From assembly GCF_002284575.1 (NCBI RefSeq), contig NZ_NPKJ01000062.1:1-64000 (forward strand): a stretch of DNA of 64,000 nt, read 5' to 3'. Under the pieces are notes generated by a model. That model saw only the letters and a program-made list of their open reading frames with translations. It was not told where the DNA came from and searched no databases. Made by a program: the position numbers and the translations under genes. Below are positions 51,648 through 59,868 of the stretch, one piece after another. Each line of letters starts with the position of its first letter. Position 1 is the first letter of the stretch. This DNA is from Mesorhizobium temperatum. Lineage in GTDB: Bacteria; Pseudomonadota; Alphaproteobacteria; Rhizobiales; Rhizobiaceae.

Positions 51648-52613
51648 TTAGGCGGATTTCCTGAGAAACGCTTCTCGCGCCGCGCGCAGCCTGGCGAAAT
51701 CGTCGCCGGCATGGTGCGACGAGCGCGTCAGCGGGCTTGACGCCACCAGCAGGAAGCCCTTGGTCTTGCCGATCGTCTCGAAGGACTTGAATTCCTCCGG
51801 CGTGACGAAGCGGATCACCGGATGGTGCTTTTTCGATGGCTGAAGATACTGGCCGATGGTCATGAAGTCGACATTGGCCGAACGCAGATCGTCCATCAGC
51901 TGCAGGATTTCGTTTCGCTCCTCGCCCAGGCCAACCATGATGCCGGATTTGGTGAAGATCGACGGATCGAGCTCCTTGACCCGCTGCAGCAGCCTGATCG
52001 AATGGAAATAGCGGGCCCCTGGCCGGACCGTCAGATAGTTCGACGGCACGGTCTCCAGATTGTGGTTGAATACGTCCGGCTTCGCCGCCACCACGATCTC
52101 CAGCGCGCCTTCCTTGCGCAGGAAGTCGGGCGTCAGGATTTCGATCGTCGTCGAAGGCGTTGCCGCCCTGATGGCGCGGATGACCTCGGCAAAGTGCTGA
52201 GCTCCGCCATCGGCGAGATCGTCGCGGTCGACTGAGGTGATGACGACATGGGTCAGACCCATTTGCTTGACGGCGTGGGCGATGCGCGCCGGTTCATCGG
52301 GATCAAGCGCGGTCGGAATGCCGGTGGCAACGTTGCAGAAGGCACAGGCGCGCGTGCAGATCTCACCCATGATCATGAAGGTGGCGTGCTTCTTCTCCCA
52401 GCACTCGCCGATATTGGGGCAACCGGCCTCTTCGCACACCGTCACCAGCCTGTGCGACTTCACGATCTCGCGCGTCTCGGCATAGCCTTTCGACATCGGC
52501 GCCTTGACGCGGATCCAGTCGGGCTTGCGCAGCACATCCTGGTCAGGCTTGTGCGCCTTTTCAGGGTGCCGCAGGCGCGGCGCATTGGCGATCGTGTCGA
52601 GGACGGTGACCAT
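51648..52613 (-). CDS. lipA: Lipoyl synthase
   Basis: The 321-residue radical-SAM enzyme has the auxiliary cluster motif C-E-E-A-G-C-P-N-I-G-E-C and the radical motif C-T-R-A-C-A-F-C, and ends near the conserved S-S-P-L-T-R-S-S-H. It inserts sulfur into octanoyl groups to make lipoyl cofactors. These are needed by the E2 and E1-beta lipoyl domains encoded just downstream on this strand, so location near the PDH genes fits its job. Confidence 0.96.
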   Translation of the reverse strand: MVTVLDTIANAPRLRHPEKAHKPDQDVLRKPDWIRVKAPMSKGYAETREIVKSHRLVTVCEEAGCPNIGECWEKKHATFMIMGEICTRACAFCNVATGIPTALDPDEPARIAHAVKQMGLTHVVITSVDRDDLADGGAQHFAEVIRAIRAATPSTTIEILTPDFLRKEGALEIVVAAKPDVFNHNLETVPSNYLTVRPGARYFHSIRLLQRVKELDPSIFTKSGIMVGLGEERNEILQLMDDLRSANVDFMTIGQYLQPSKKHHPVIRFVTPEEFKSFETIGKTKGFLLVASSPLTRSSHHAGDDFARLRAAREAFLRKSA

Positions 52614-52683
52614 CAGAAATCCAGTTCATTCGCGATCGCCTTCCGGCGTTCGCTTTCACAAGTCATCTAGGACGTTTCGCTGC

Positions 52684-52720
52684 AAAGAAAAAGGCCGCGG
52701 CGGCGCATGCCGCCACAGCC
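52684..52720 (-). terminator. Intrinsic terminator after the GlsB-like gene
   Basis: On the minus strand a 12-pair stem (52693-52704 with 52709-52720, two G-U pairs) is followed by TTTTTCTTT (complement of 52684-52692). It ends the GlsB-like transcript before lipA. Confidence 0.75.
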
Positions 52721-52746
52721 GTTTTCGCTTGGCAAGAGTTCAGCAA

Positions 52747-53004
52747 CTAACGGCGCACCATGCGCCCTGCCCAGATCAACAGGCAGGCGCCAATGAAACC
52801 GGTGATCAGATAAGCGATCCAGCCGGCGCCGAAAGCGCCAATGTTGAGCGCCTGCAGGATGGCATTCAGCACGATCGCGCCGACGATGCCAAGAACGATG
52901 TTCATCAAGATGCCCATGTTGCTTTTCATGAACATCTCGGCAAGCCACCCCGCTAAACCGCCGATGATGATGGCTGTAATCCAGCCCACGCCATTCACAT
53001 CCAT
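52747..53004 (-). CDS. GlsB/YeaQ/YmgE-family small membrane protein
   Basis: The 85-residue protein has three hydrophobic segments with glycine-rich packing (I-I-I-G-G-L-A-G-W-L-A, N-I-V-L-G-I-V-G, Y-L-I-T-G-F-I-G-A). This is the transglycosylase-associated GlsB family, named for stress induction in Gram-positives but of unknown activity. AGGAGA-type bases precede the ATG at 53004, and a terminator follows. Confidence 0.9.
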   Translation of the reverse strand: MDVNGVGWITAIIIGGLAGWLAEMFMKSNMGILMNIVLGIVGAIVLNAILQALNIGAFGAGWIAYLITGFIGACLLIWAGRMVRR

Positions 53005-53100
53005 ATGCCCTCTCCTTGTGTGATGAATGCATCCGGAAACGAATTACCTTGCCGTTGAGTTCCTTGGCTTTCACGTGTCGAGTCTCACGCGGTCAATTTA

Positions 53101-54564
53101 TCACGCGTTCAGCGCGCGGCCATAGGCGTCGAGGACGCTTTCCTTCATCATCTCCGACAGCGTCGGATGCGGGAAGATCGTATGCATCAGCTCTTCCTCG
53201 GTGGTCTCCAGGTTCATCGCCACGACAAAGCCTTGGATCAGCTCGGTCACTTCGGCGCCGACCATATGCGCGCCGAGCAACTGCCCGGTCTTCTTGTCGA
53301 AGATGGTCTTGACGAAACCCTGGTCCTCGCCGAGCGCGATGGCTTTGCCGTTGGCGGCGAACTGAAAGCGGCCGACGCGGATGTCCTTGCCCTCGGCCTT
53401 CGCTTTCGCCTCGGTCAACCCGACGGAGGCGACCTGCGGGTTGCAATAGGTGCAGCCCGGAATCTTCAGCTTGTCAGTGGCGTGCACGCCGGGGAAATTT
53501 GCGATCTTTTCCACGCAGACCACGCCTTCATGTTCGGCCTTGTGGGCGAGCATGGGCGGGCCGGCGACATCGCCGATGGCATAGATGCCGGGGACATTGG
53601 TGTTGCCGTAGCCGTCGACGACGACGCAGCCGCGTTCGGTCTTCACACCGAGCGCTTCGAGGCCGAGATTTTCGATATTGCCCTGCACGCCGATGGCCGA
53701 GATCATCCGGTCGGCGGTGATCTTCTCGACCTTGCCGTCCTTCATCTCGACATGCGCGGTTACCGAATTCGTACCCTTCTCGACCTTGGTGACCTTGGCC
53801 TCGAGGATGATCTTCATGCCTTGCTTCTCGAACTGCTTCTGCGCGAATTTCGAGACCTCTGCGTCCTCGACCGGTATCACCGCCGGCAACAACTCGACCA
53901 CTGTCACCTCCGAGCCCATGGTGCGGTAGAATGAGGCGAATTCGATGCCGATTGCGCCCGAACCCATCACCAGCAGCGATTTCGGCATCTCCTTCGGCAC
54001 CATCGCTTCAAAATAGGTCCAGATCAGCTTGCCGTCGGGCTCGATCCCGGGCAGCGCACGCGGCCTGGCGCCGGTCGCCAGGATGATGTGCTTGGCGGTG
54101 TAGGTGCCCTCACCCTTGACGCCCTTGGGCGCCGGCGGCTGCGGCTCCATCGGCTTCTTCGACGATTTCGACACGACGATCTCGCCTGGTTTATCGCTGG
54201 AAGCGGGCTTGGCCAGCTTGGCTTCGCCCCAGATCACATCGACCTTGTTCTTCTTCATCAGGAAGGCAACGCCGCCGTTCAGCCGCAACGAGACCTTTCG
54301 CGAGCGGTCGACCACGGCAGCGGTATCGACGCTGACCTTGCCGTCGATCTTCAAGCCGTAGTCCTTCAGATGATCGGAATAGTGCATGATCTCGGCCGAG
54401 CGCAGCAGCGCCTTGGTCGGGATGCAGCCCCAGTTGAGGCAGATGCCCCCGAGATGCTCGCGCTCGACGATTGCCGTCTTGAAGCCGAGCTGGGCGGAAC
54501 GCACCGCCGTGACGTAGCCGCCGGGGCCGGAGCCGATGATGATGACGTCGTAGTTCTCAGCCAC
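53101..54564 (-). CDS. lpdA: Dihydrolipoamide dehydrogenase (E3)
   Basis: The 487-residue flavoenzyme has the FAD motif G-S-G-P-G-G-Y, the redox pair G-G-I-C-L-N-W-G-C-I-P-T-K, a second Rossmann motif (G-S-G-A-I-G-I-E-F) and the C-terminal H-P-T-L-S-E. It reoxidises the lipoyl groups of PDH. An insert of about 30 residues near 130-150 (Lys/Ser/Pro-rich) interrupts the first domain. It is the last gene of the pdh cluster. Confidence 0.95.
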   Translation of the reverse strand: MAENYDVIIIGSGPGGYVTAVRSAQLGFKTAIVEREHLGGICLNWGCIPTKALLRSAEIMHYSDHLKDYGLKIDGKVSVDTAAVVDRSRKVSLRLNGGVAFLMKKNKVDVIWGEAKLAKPASSDKPGEIVVSKSSKKPMEPQPPAPKGVKGEGTYTAKHIILATGARPRALPGIEPDGKLIWTYFEAMVPKEMPKSLLVMGSGAIGIEFASFYRTMGSEVTVVELLPAVIPVEDAEVSKFAQKQFEKQGMKIILEAKVTKVEKGTNSVTAHVEMKDGKVEKITADRMISAIGVQGNIENLGLEALGVKTERGCVVVDGYGNTNVPGIYAIGDVAGPPMLAHKAEHEGVVCVEKIANFPGVHATDKLKIPGCTYCNPQVASVGLTEAKAKAEGKDIRVGRFQFAANGKAIALGEDQGFVKTIFDKKTGQLLGAHMVGAEVTELIQGFVVAMNLETTEEELMHTIFPHPTLSEMMKESVLDAYGRALNA

Positions 54565-54582
54565 GGATTTCTCCCTGATTCT

Positions 54583-55221
54583 CTAGAGTTCCAGCACGAC
54601 GCGCACGATTGGCGCCAATGCCTGCCCGATTTTCCGCGTGTTCTCCGCGTCGAGATGGACACCGTCGAGCGGCGTGGTCTCGGCCACCGAGCCCGCATCG
54701 AAGAAGCCGCAGCCGGCCTCGTCGGCAAGGGCGGAATATTGCGGTGCCAGCCGCTTCGACGCTTCATCGCCGCCGGCGAACATTTCCTTGAACTCGGCGT
54801 TTTCCGTGCGACTGACCGCGGGCGGCGCGACGATCAGGATCTGCGGCGCCGGCCAATCGAATGGGTAATCGTGCCCGCGCACGATATCGATCAGGCGCTG
54901 GACGCCCTGCTTGGCGGCGACCGGATTGCCGTGGATCCACGGCTTCATGTCGTTGGCGCCGAGCATGATGATGATCAGGTCGATCGGCGCATGCGTCATC
55001 AGGATCGTCGGCAGCATTCTTGCGCCGTTACGGTCGGCGCCGGCTAGATGGTCGTCGAATGCTGTTGTGCGGCCGTTCAAGCCTTCGGCGATGACCTCGA
55101 TACCGCCTCCCAACGTCGCCTGCAGCACACTGGGCCAGCGGTCCTTGAGCGGGTGGCGATCCAAACTTGCCGCATCATAGCCCCAGGTCAGCGAATCGCC
55201 GTAGCAAAGGACTGTTTTCAT
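54583..55221 (-). CDS. SGNH-family hydrolase
   Basis: The 212-residue protein has G-D-S-L-T-W-G (Ser block), L-N-G-R-T-T, G-A-N-D-M-K and D-G-V-H-L (Asp-His block), all four SGNH blocks. It has no signal peptide, so it acts in the cytosol on an unknown ester or thioester. ATG 55221 starts M-K-T-V-L-C-Y-G-D-S and overlaps the stop of the small upstream ORF (ATGA). It sits between pdhC and lpdA in the operon. Confidence 0.9.
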   Translation of the reverse strand: MKTVLCYGDSLTWGYDAASLDRHPLKDRWPSVLQATLGGGIEVIAEGLNGRTTAFDDHLAGADRNGARMLPTILMTHAPIDLIIIMLGANDMKPWIHGNPVAAKQGVQRLIDIVRGHDYPFDWPAPQILIVAPPAVSRTENAEFKEMFAGGDEASKRLAPQYSALADEAGCGFFDAGSVAETTPLDGVHLDAENTRKIGQALAPIVRVVLEL

Positions 55222-55352
55222 GCGCTTGCCCCGCTCCTGCCAAAGCCTGCTTGTGCGCGCTTTACCCGCCAGCCCACGAACAGCCATTGCACGATGATCG
55301 TCACGATGCCTGGAAGGCTGAAGGGAAAAAGGCTGGCGAAGAATTTCCGCAC
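55218..55352 (-). CDS. Uncalled 44-aa single-span membrane protein in the pdh operon
   Basis: Translation of the minus strand from GTG 55352 gives 44 residues: a basic start (R-K-F-F), one hydrophobic helix (about residues 12-28, with I-V-T-I-I-V-Q-W-L-F-V-G-W) and a basic tail (R-V-K-R). AAGGAAG lies upstream. The stop overlaps the SGNH gene start by four bases (ATGA), and the ORF begins 14 bases after pdhC. Such coupling argues for real translation. The family is unknown to me. Confidence 0.65.
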   Translation of the reverse strand: MRKFFASLFPFSLPGIVTIIVQWLFVGWRVKRAQAGFGRSGASA

Positions 55353-55366
55353 CGCCTTCTTCCTTT

Positions 55367-56740
55367 CTAGACCAGCATGCCCATCGGATTTTCGATCATG
55401 CGCTTGAAGGCGCCGAGCAGTTCGGCGCCGAGCGCGCCGTCGACGGCGCGGTGATCGGTCGACAGCGTCACCGACATGATTGTCGCGATCTTGATCTCAC
55501 CGTTCTTGACCACCGCGCGCTCCTCGCCGGCGCCGACCGCCAGGATCGTCGCATGCGGCGGATTGATGACGGCGGCAAAGTCCTTGATGCCGAACATGCC
55601 GAGATTGGAAACCGCCGTGGTGCCGCCCTGGTATTCCTCCGGTTTCAGCTTGCGGCTGCGGGCACGGCTGGCAAGATCCTTCATCTCGTTGGAGATGACC
55701 GACAGCGTCTTTTCGTCGGCGCGCCGAATGATCGGCGTGATCAGGCCGCCGGGGATCGATACGGCAACGCCGACATCGGCATGTTTGTGCTTGACCATGG
55801 CGCTCTCGGTCCATGAGGCATTGGCGTCCGGCACCGCCATCAGCGCCATTGCCATCGCTTTGATGACCATGTCGTTGACTGACAGCTTGTAGGCCGGCGC
55901 CTCCCCCTTATCGGTCTTCTTCACCGGGGCGGCCGCGTTGATCTGCGTGCGCAGTGCCAGAAGCGTGTCGAGCTCGCAGTCGAGCGTCAGGTAGAAATGC
56001 GGGATGGTGGTCGTGGCCTCGACCAGCCGGCGCGCAATGGTCTTGCGCATGTTGTCATGCGGGGCAAGCTCGTAGGAGCCTTCGGCAAACAGTTTTAGCA
56101 CCTGGTCGTCCGACATTGGCTTTGGCGCGACAGCCGGCGCCGGAGCGCCGGCAGGTGCGGCTTTCGCGGCTGGTGCCGCCTTGGCGCCGCCACCGGAAAT
56201 CGCTGCATCGACATCGGCCTTGACCACGCGGCCATGCGGGCCGGAGCCGGTCACCGCGGAGACATCGACACCGGCTTCCCGGGCGATGCGACGGGCAAGC
56301 GGCGAGGCGAAGGTGCGCTCGCTTGCATGGCCGTCGGCGACCGGAGCCGCTTCCGCCCTGGGCGCAGGTGCGGCGGCAGGTTCCGGCTTCGGCGCTTCGG
56401 GCTTTGGTGTGTCAGCTTTGGGGGCATCCGCTTTCGGAGCCTCGGCCTTTGCCGGCGCCGCGCCGTCACCGCTCTTCGCGGCAGCCGCCGCATCCTCGCC
56501 TTCGGCTGCGAGCACGGCGATCAGCGCGTTGACCTTGACGCCTTCGGTGCCGGCCGGAACGACCAGCTTGGCCACCGTGCCCTCATCAACGGCTTCGACT
56601 TCCATCGTCGCCTTATCGGTCTCGATCTCGGCGATCACGTCGCCCGGCGAAACCTTGTCGCCCTCCTTGACCAGCCACTTCGAAAGATTGCCCTCTTCCA
56701 TCGTGGGCGACAGGGCCGGCATGGTGATGTTGATCGGCAT
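55367..56740 (-). CDS. pdhC: Pyruvate dehydrogenase E2, dihydrolipoamide acetyltransferase
   Basis: The 457-residue protein has one lipoyl domain (E-T-D-K-A-T-M-E-V; Lys near residue 43), an Ala/Pro-rich linker, a peripheral subunit-binding domain (F-A-S-P-L-A-R-R-I-A) and the acyltransferase domain with D-H-R-A-V-D-G. It moves the acetyl group to CoA and forms the complex core. It follows pdhB by 18 bases. Confidence 0.96.
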   Translation of the reverse strand: MPINITMPALSPTMEEGNLSKWLVKEGDKVSPGDVIAEIETDKATMEVEAVDEGTVAKLVVPAGTEGVKVNALIAVLAAEGEDAAAAAKSGDGAAPAKAEAPKADAPKADTPKPEAPKPEPAAAPAPRAEAAPVADGHASERTFASPLARRIAREAGVDVSAVTGSGPHGRVVKADVDAAISGGGAKAAPAAKAAPAGAPAPAVAPKPMSDDQVLKLFAEGSYELAPHDNMRKTIARRLVEATTTIPHFYLTLDCELDTLLALRTQINAAAPVKKTDKGEAPAYKLSVNDMVIKAMAMALMAVPDANASWTESAMVKHKHADVGVAVSIPGGLITPIIRRADEKTLSVISNEMKDLASRARSRKLKPEEYQGGTTAVSNLGMFGIKDFAAVINPPHATILAVGAGEERAVVKNGEIKIATIMSVTLSTDHRAVDGALGAELLGAFKRMIENPMGMLV

Positions 56741-56758
56741 GTTTTCCTCCGGCCCTGC

Positions 56759-58144
56759 TCAGCGATATGTGACGGCTTTGATCGCCTCGACGACCTCGCC
56801 GACATTGGGCAGCGCCAGCTTTTCGAGGTTTGCCGCATAGGGCATCGGCACGTCCTTGCCGGCAATGGTGATGACCGGCGCGTCGAGGAAATCGAAGGCG
56901 CGCTGCGACACCTGGTTGGCGATATGATCGCCGACCGAGCTCTGCGGAAACCCTTCTTCCACCACCACCAGCCGATTGGTCTTCTTGACCGAGGCGATGA
57001 TGGTGTCGAAATCGAGAGGGCGGATGGTCCTGAGGTCGATGACCTCGGCATCGATACCCATGCCGCGCAATTCGGCCTCGGCCTTCACCGTGTAGGTCAT
57101 GCCGATGCCGAAGGAGACGATGGTGACATCCTTGCCTGACTTGTGGATGCGCGCCTTGCCGATCGGCAGCACGAAATCGTCCATCTTCGGCACGTCGAAG
57201 GACTGGCCGTAAAGGATTTCGTTCTCGAGGAAGATGACCGGGTTCGCGTCACGGATCGCGGCCTTCAGCAACCCCTTGGCGTCGGCGGCGGTGTAGGGCA
57301 TCACCACTTTCAGGCCGGGAATGTGGCTGTACCAGGCGGCATAGCACTGCGAATGCTGGGCGGCGACACGGGCGGCCGCGCCGTTCGGCCCGCGAAACAC
57401 GATGGGCGCGCCCATCTGGCCGCCGGACATATAGAGCGTCTTGGCGGCGGAGTTGATGATCTGGTCGATCGCCTGCATGGCGAAGTTGAAGGTCATGAAC
57501 TCGACGATCGGTCTCAGGCCGGCCATCGCCGCGCCAACGCCGACGCCGGCAAAACCGTGTTCGGTGATGGGCGTATCGACGACGCGCCGCGCCCCGAATT
57601 CCTGCAGCAGCCCTTGCGTGATCTTGTAGGCGCCCTGGTACTCGGCGACCTCCTCGCCCATCACGAAGACGTCGTCGTCACGGCGCATTTCCTCGGCCAT
57701 CGCGTCACGCAGCGCTTCGCGCACGGTGGTCGAGACCATTTCCGTGCCGGCGGGGATGTCGGGATCGGCGGCGATTTCGGTTCTCGGCGCCGCGGCGACA
57801 GGTGCTGCGCCCTCGATTTTGGCCGCAGCAGGCGCTGGCGCTGCTGTTTCAGCCTTGGCAGGTTCCTCGCCGATGCCTTCGCCTGCCTTGTCGATGTCTT
57901 CACCATCAACGGCGAGCACGGCGATCAGCGTGTTGACCTTAACACCTTCGGTGCCGGCAGGAACCACGATCTTGGCTAGCGTGCCTTCGTCGACGGCCTC
58001 GACTTCCATCGTGGCCTTATCGGTTTCGATCTCGGCGATGACATCACCAGCGACAACCTTATCACCCTCTTTCTTCAACCATTTGGAAACATTGCCCTCT
58101 TCCATGGTCGGCGAGAGAGCGGGCATGAGAATTTCGATCGGCAT
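56759..58144 (-). CDS. pdhB: Pyruvate dehydrogenase E1 beta with N-terminal lipoyl domain
   Basis: The 461-residue protein has a lipoyl domain at its N-terminus (residues about 1-80, with E-T-D-K-A-T-M-E-V), an Ala/Pro/Glu linker and then the transketolase-type E1 beta domain (V-R-E-A-L-R-D-A-M-A-E-E-M). A lipoyl domain on E1 beta is known from Sinorhizobium and related bacteria and is absent in most others. It lies 15 bases after pdhA. Confidence 0.96.
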   Translation of the reverse strand: MPIEILMPALSPTMEEGNVSKWLKKEGDKVVAGDVIAEIETDKATMEVEAVDEGTLAKIVVPAGTEGVKVNTLIAVLAVDGEDIDKAGEGIGEEPAKAETAAPAPAAAKIEGAAPVAAAPRTEIAADPDIPAGTEMVSTTVREALRDAMAEEMRRDDDVFVMGEEVAEYQGAYKITQGLLQEFGARRVVDTPITEHGFAGVGVGAAMAGLRPIVEFMTFNFAMQAIDQIINSAAKTLYMSGGQMGAPIVFRGPNGAAARVAAQHSQCYAAWYSHIPGLKVVMPYTAADAKGLLKAAIRDANPVIFLENEILYGQSFDVPKMDDFVLPIGKARIHKSGKDVTIVSFGIGMTYTVKAEAELRGMGIDAEVIDLRTIRPLDFDTIIASVKKTNRLVVVEEGFPQSSVGDHIANQVSQRAFDFLDAPVITIAGKDVPMPYAANLEKLALPNVGEVVEAIKAVTYR

Positions 58145-58159
58145 GTCCTTGCCCTCTCG

Positions 58160-59200
58160 TTACAATACGATGTCGGTCCAGAGCTCGGACGGATCCGGCT
58201 CTGCGTCGTTCTGGGCAAATTCGGCGGCGTCGGCGACAATGTCGCGAACCTCCTTGTCGACGGTTTTGAGCTCGTCCTCGTCGGCCCACTTCTTGTCGAG
58301 CAGGCGCGCCTTGACCTGCTCGATCGGGTCACGCTCGGAGCGCATCTTCTGCACTTCTTCCTTAGAGCGATATTTTGCCGGATCGGACATCGAGTGGCCG
58401 CGGTAGCGGTAGGTCTGCATTTCGAGAATCAGCGGCCCCTTGCCGTCACGGCACCATTCGGTTGCGAGATCGCCGGCTGCCTTGACTGCACGGACGTCCA
58501 TGCCATCGACCTGGATACCGGGGATCTTGAAGGAGGCGCCGCGGTGCGAAAAATCCGTCTCGGCCGACGAACGCGATACCGAGGTGCCCATGGCATAGCG
58601 GTTGTTCTCGATGATGTAGATCACCGGCAGCTTCCACAGCGAGGCCATGTTGAAGCTCTCATAGACCTGGCCTTGATTGGCGGCGCCGTCGCCGAAATAG
58701 GTCAGGGTCACGTTGTTGTTGCCGCGATAGCGATTGGCGAAGGCGAGGCCGGTGCCGAGCGAAACCTGCGCGCCGACAATGCCGTGGCCGCCGTAAAAAT
58801 GCTTCTCCTTGGAGAACATATGCATGGAGCCGCCCTTGCCCCTGGACAAGCCGCCGCGGCGCCCGGTCAATTCGGCCATGACGCCGCGCGGCGACAGTTC
58901 CATCGCCAGCATGTGACCATGGTCGCGGTAGGCGGTGATCATCTGGTCGCCGTCGATCAGCGCCATCTTCATGCCGGTGACAACTGCTTCCTGGCCGATA
59001 TAGAGATGGCAGAAGCCGCCGATGAAGCCCATGCCGTAGAGCTGGCCGGCCTTTTCCTCGAAGCGGCGGATAAGCAGCATGCGCCGGTAGGCGTCAAGCT
59101 CCTCGTCCTTGGTGAAGTCGACAGGTTTAGGGGCTGAAAGCCCCGCCGATTTGCCGTCGGATCTGGATTTGGCAGGCGCTTTTCTGGCGGCGGTGGCCAT
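58160..59200 (-). CDS. pdhA: Pyruvate dehydrogenase E1 alpha
   Basis: The 346-residue protein has the thiamine diphosphate motif G-D-G-A-A-N-Q-G-Q-V-Y-E and N-N-R-Y-A-M-G-T, plus G-G-H-G-I-V-G-A-Q. With E1 beta it decarboxylates pyruvate. The first 25 residues are basic and Ala/Lys-rich and not conserved. It is the first gene of the operon pdhA-pdhB-pdhC; the 171-base gap before it should hold the promoter. Confidence 0.96.
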   Translation of the reverse strand: MATAARKAPAKSRSDGKSAGLSAPKPVDFTKDEELDAYRRMLLIRRFEEKAGQLYGMGFIGGFCHLYIGQEAVVTGMKMALIDGDQMITAYRDHGHMLAMELSPRGVMAELTGRRGGLSRGKGGSMHMFSKEKHFYGGHGIVGAQVSLGTGLAFANRYRGNNNVTLTYFGDGAANQGQVYESFNMASLWKLPVIYIIENNRYAMGTSVSRSSAETDFSHRGASFKIPGIQVDGMDVRAVKAAGDLATEWCRDGKGPLILEMQTYRYRGHSMSDPAKYRSKEEVQKMRSERDPIEQVKARLLDKKWADEDELKTVDKEVRDIVADAAEFAQNDAEPDPSELWTDIVL

Positions 59201-59371
59201 GCATCACTCCCTGTTGGCGTCTCTTGCGGACACTGAGGGAGATCAGTTCTCCCCACCGATTTAGGAAGGCTAACACGCGAGAAAGCGTTTCGCCATGCTG
59301 AAAAATGCATGGCTGACATGCATCTAAGCGGTTAAAATCATTGAAAATATCGGCGATTAACTTGAATTTGG

Positions 59372-59695
59372 TTATCTTGCCGTAGCCGGTAACATGATGG
59401 TGATTTCGTCGGCATGGGACATATTGAGCGCCTTGCGCGCCTGCTCGTCGAGCATATCCTTCTCCAGCGTACCCTGGTGCATCAGCTGAACGCGTCGCTG
59501 CAGGTCGATCCGGCGCGCCTTGACGGCATCGAGCTTACTTTGCAGATCGACGGCTTCGGCTTGCAACCGATACTTGGAATAGATGCCGAATTCGCCGTGA
59601 TAGGCGTGGAAGCCGAAATAGGCCAGGAATGCCACGCAGAGCGAGGGAATGATCAGTCGACCGGTATTTCTCTGCTTGTGCTGACGTGTCCACAT
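59372..59695 (-). CDS. ftsB: Septum formation initiator (FtsB/DivIC family)
   Basis: The 107-residue protein has a basic N-terminus, one transmembrane helix (about residues 13-30), a coiled coil (A-V-D-L-Q-S-K-L-D-A-V-K-A-R-R) and the C-terminal E-K-D-x-L-D-E-Q-A-R-K-A-L motif. FtsB joins FtsL and FtsQ in the divisome. It sits between eno and pdhA, a common place for it in alphaproteobacteria. Confidence 0.88.
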   Translation of the reverse strand: MWTRQHKQRNTGRLIIPSLCVAFLAYFGFHAYHGEFGIYSKYRLQAEAVDLQSKLDAVKARRIDLQRRVQLMHQGTLEKDMLDEQARKALNMSHADEITIMLPATAR

Positions 59696-59709
59696 GATCC
59701 AAATCCCTT

Positions 59710-59749
59710 AGAGCGCCGCGCCTCCTCTTGGACGCGCAAAGGACGCTCT
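59710..59749. repeat. Palindromic element (AGAGCG type)
   Basis: AGAGCG (59710-59715) and CGCTCT (59744-59749) frame GCGCGCC-like and GGACGCGC parts related to module two at 41636-41681. It lies just upstream of ftsB. Confidence 0.55.
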
Positions 59750-59831
59750 AACACTCTGCGACCTAGCCCTTTCTCGCTCGATTGTGCTTAATGAACGGTT
59801 ACGGACGACCGGATTTGGCGGTGTTGAACAG

Positions 59832-59857
59832 AAAAGGCGGGGAATGTCCCGCCTTTT
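59832..59857 (-). terminator. Intrinsic terminator of eno
   Basis: AAAAGGCGGG (59832-59841) and CCCGCCTTTT (59848-59857) form a perfect stem with a GAATGT loop. On the minus strand the stem is followed by TTTTCTG. It lies 11 bases after the eno stop and is nearly symmetric, so it could work both ways. Confidence 0.8.
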
Positions 59858-59868
59858 CATTCGTGGAC

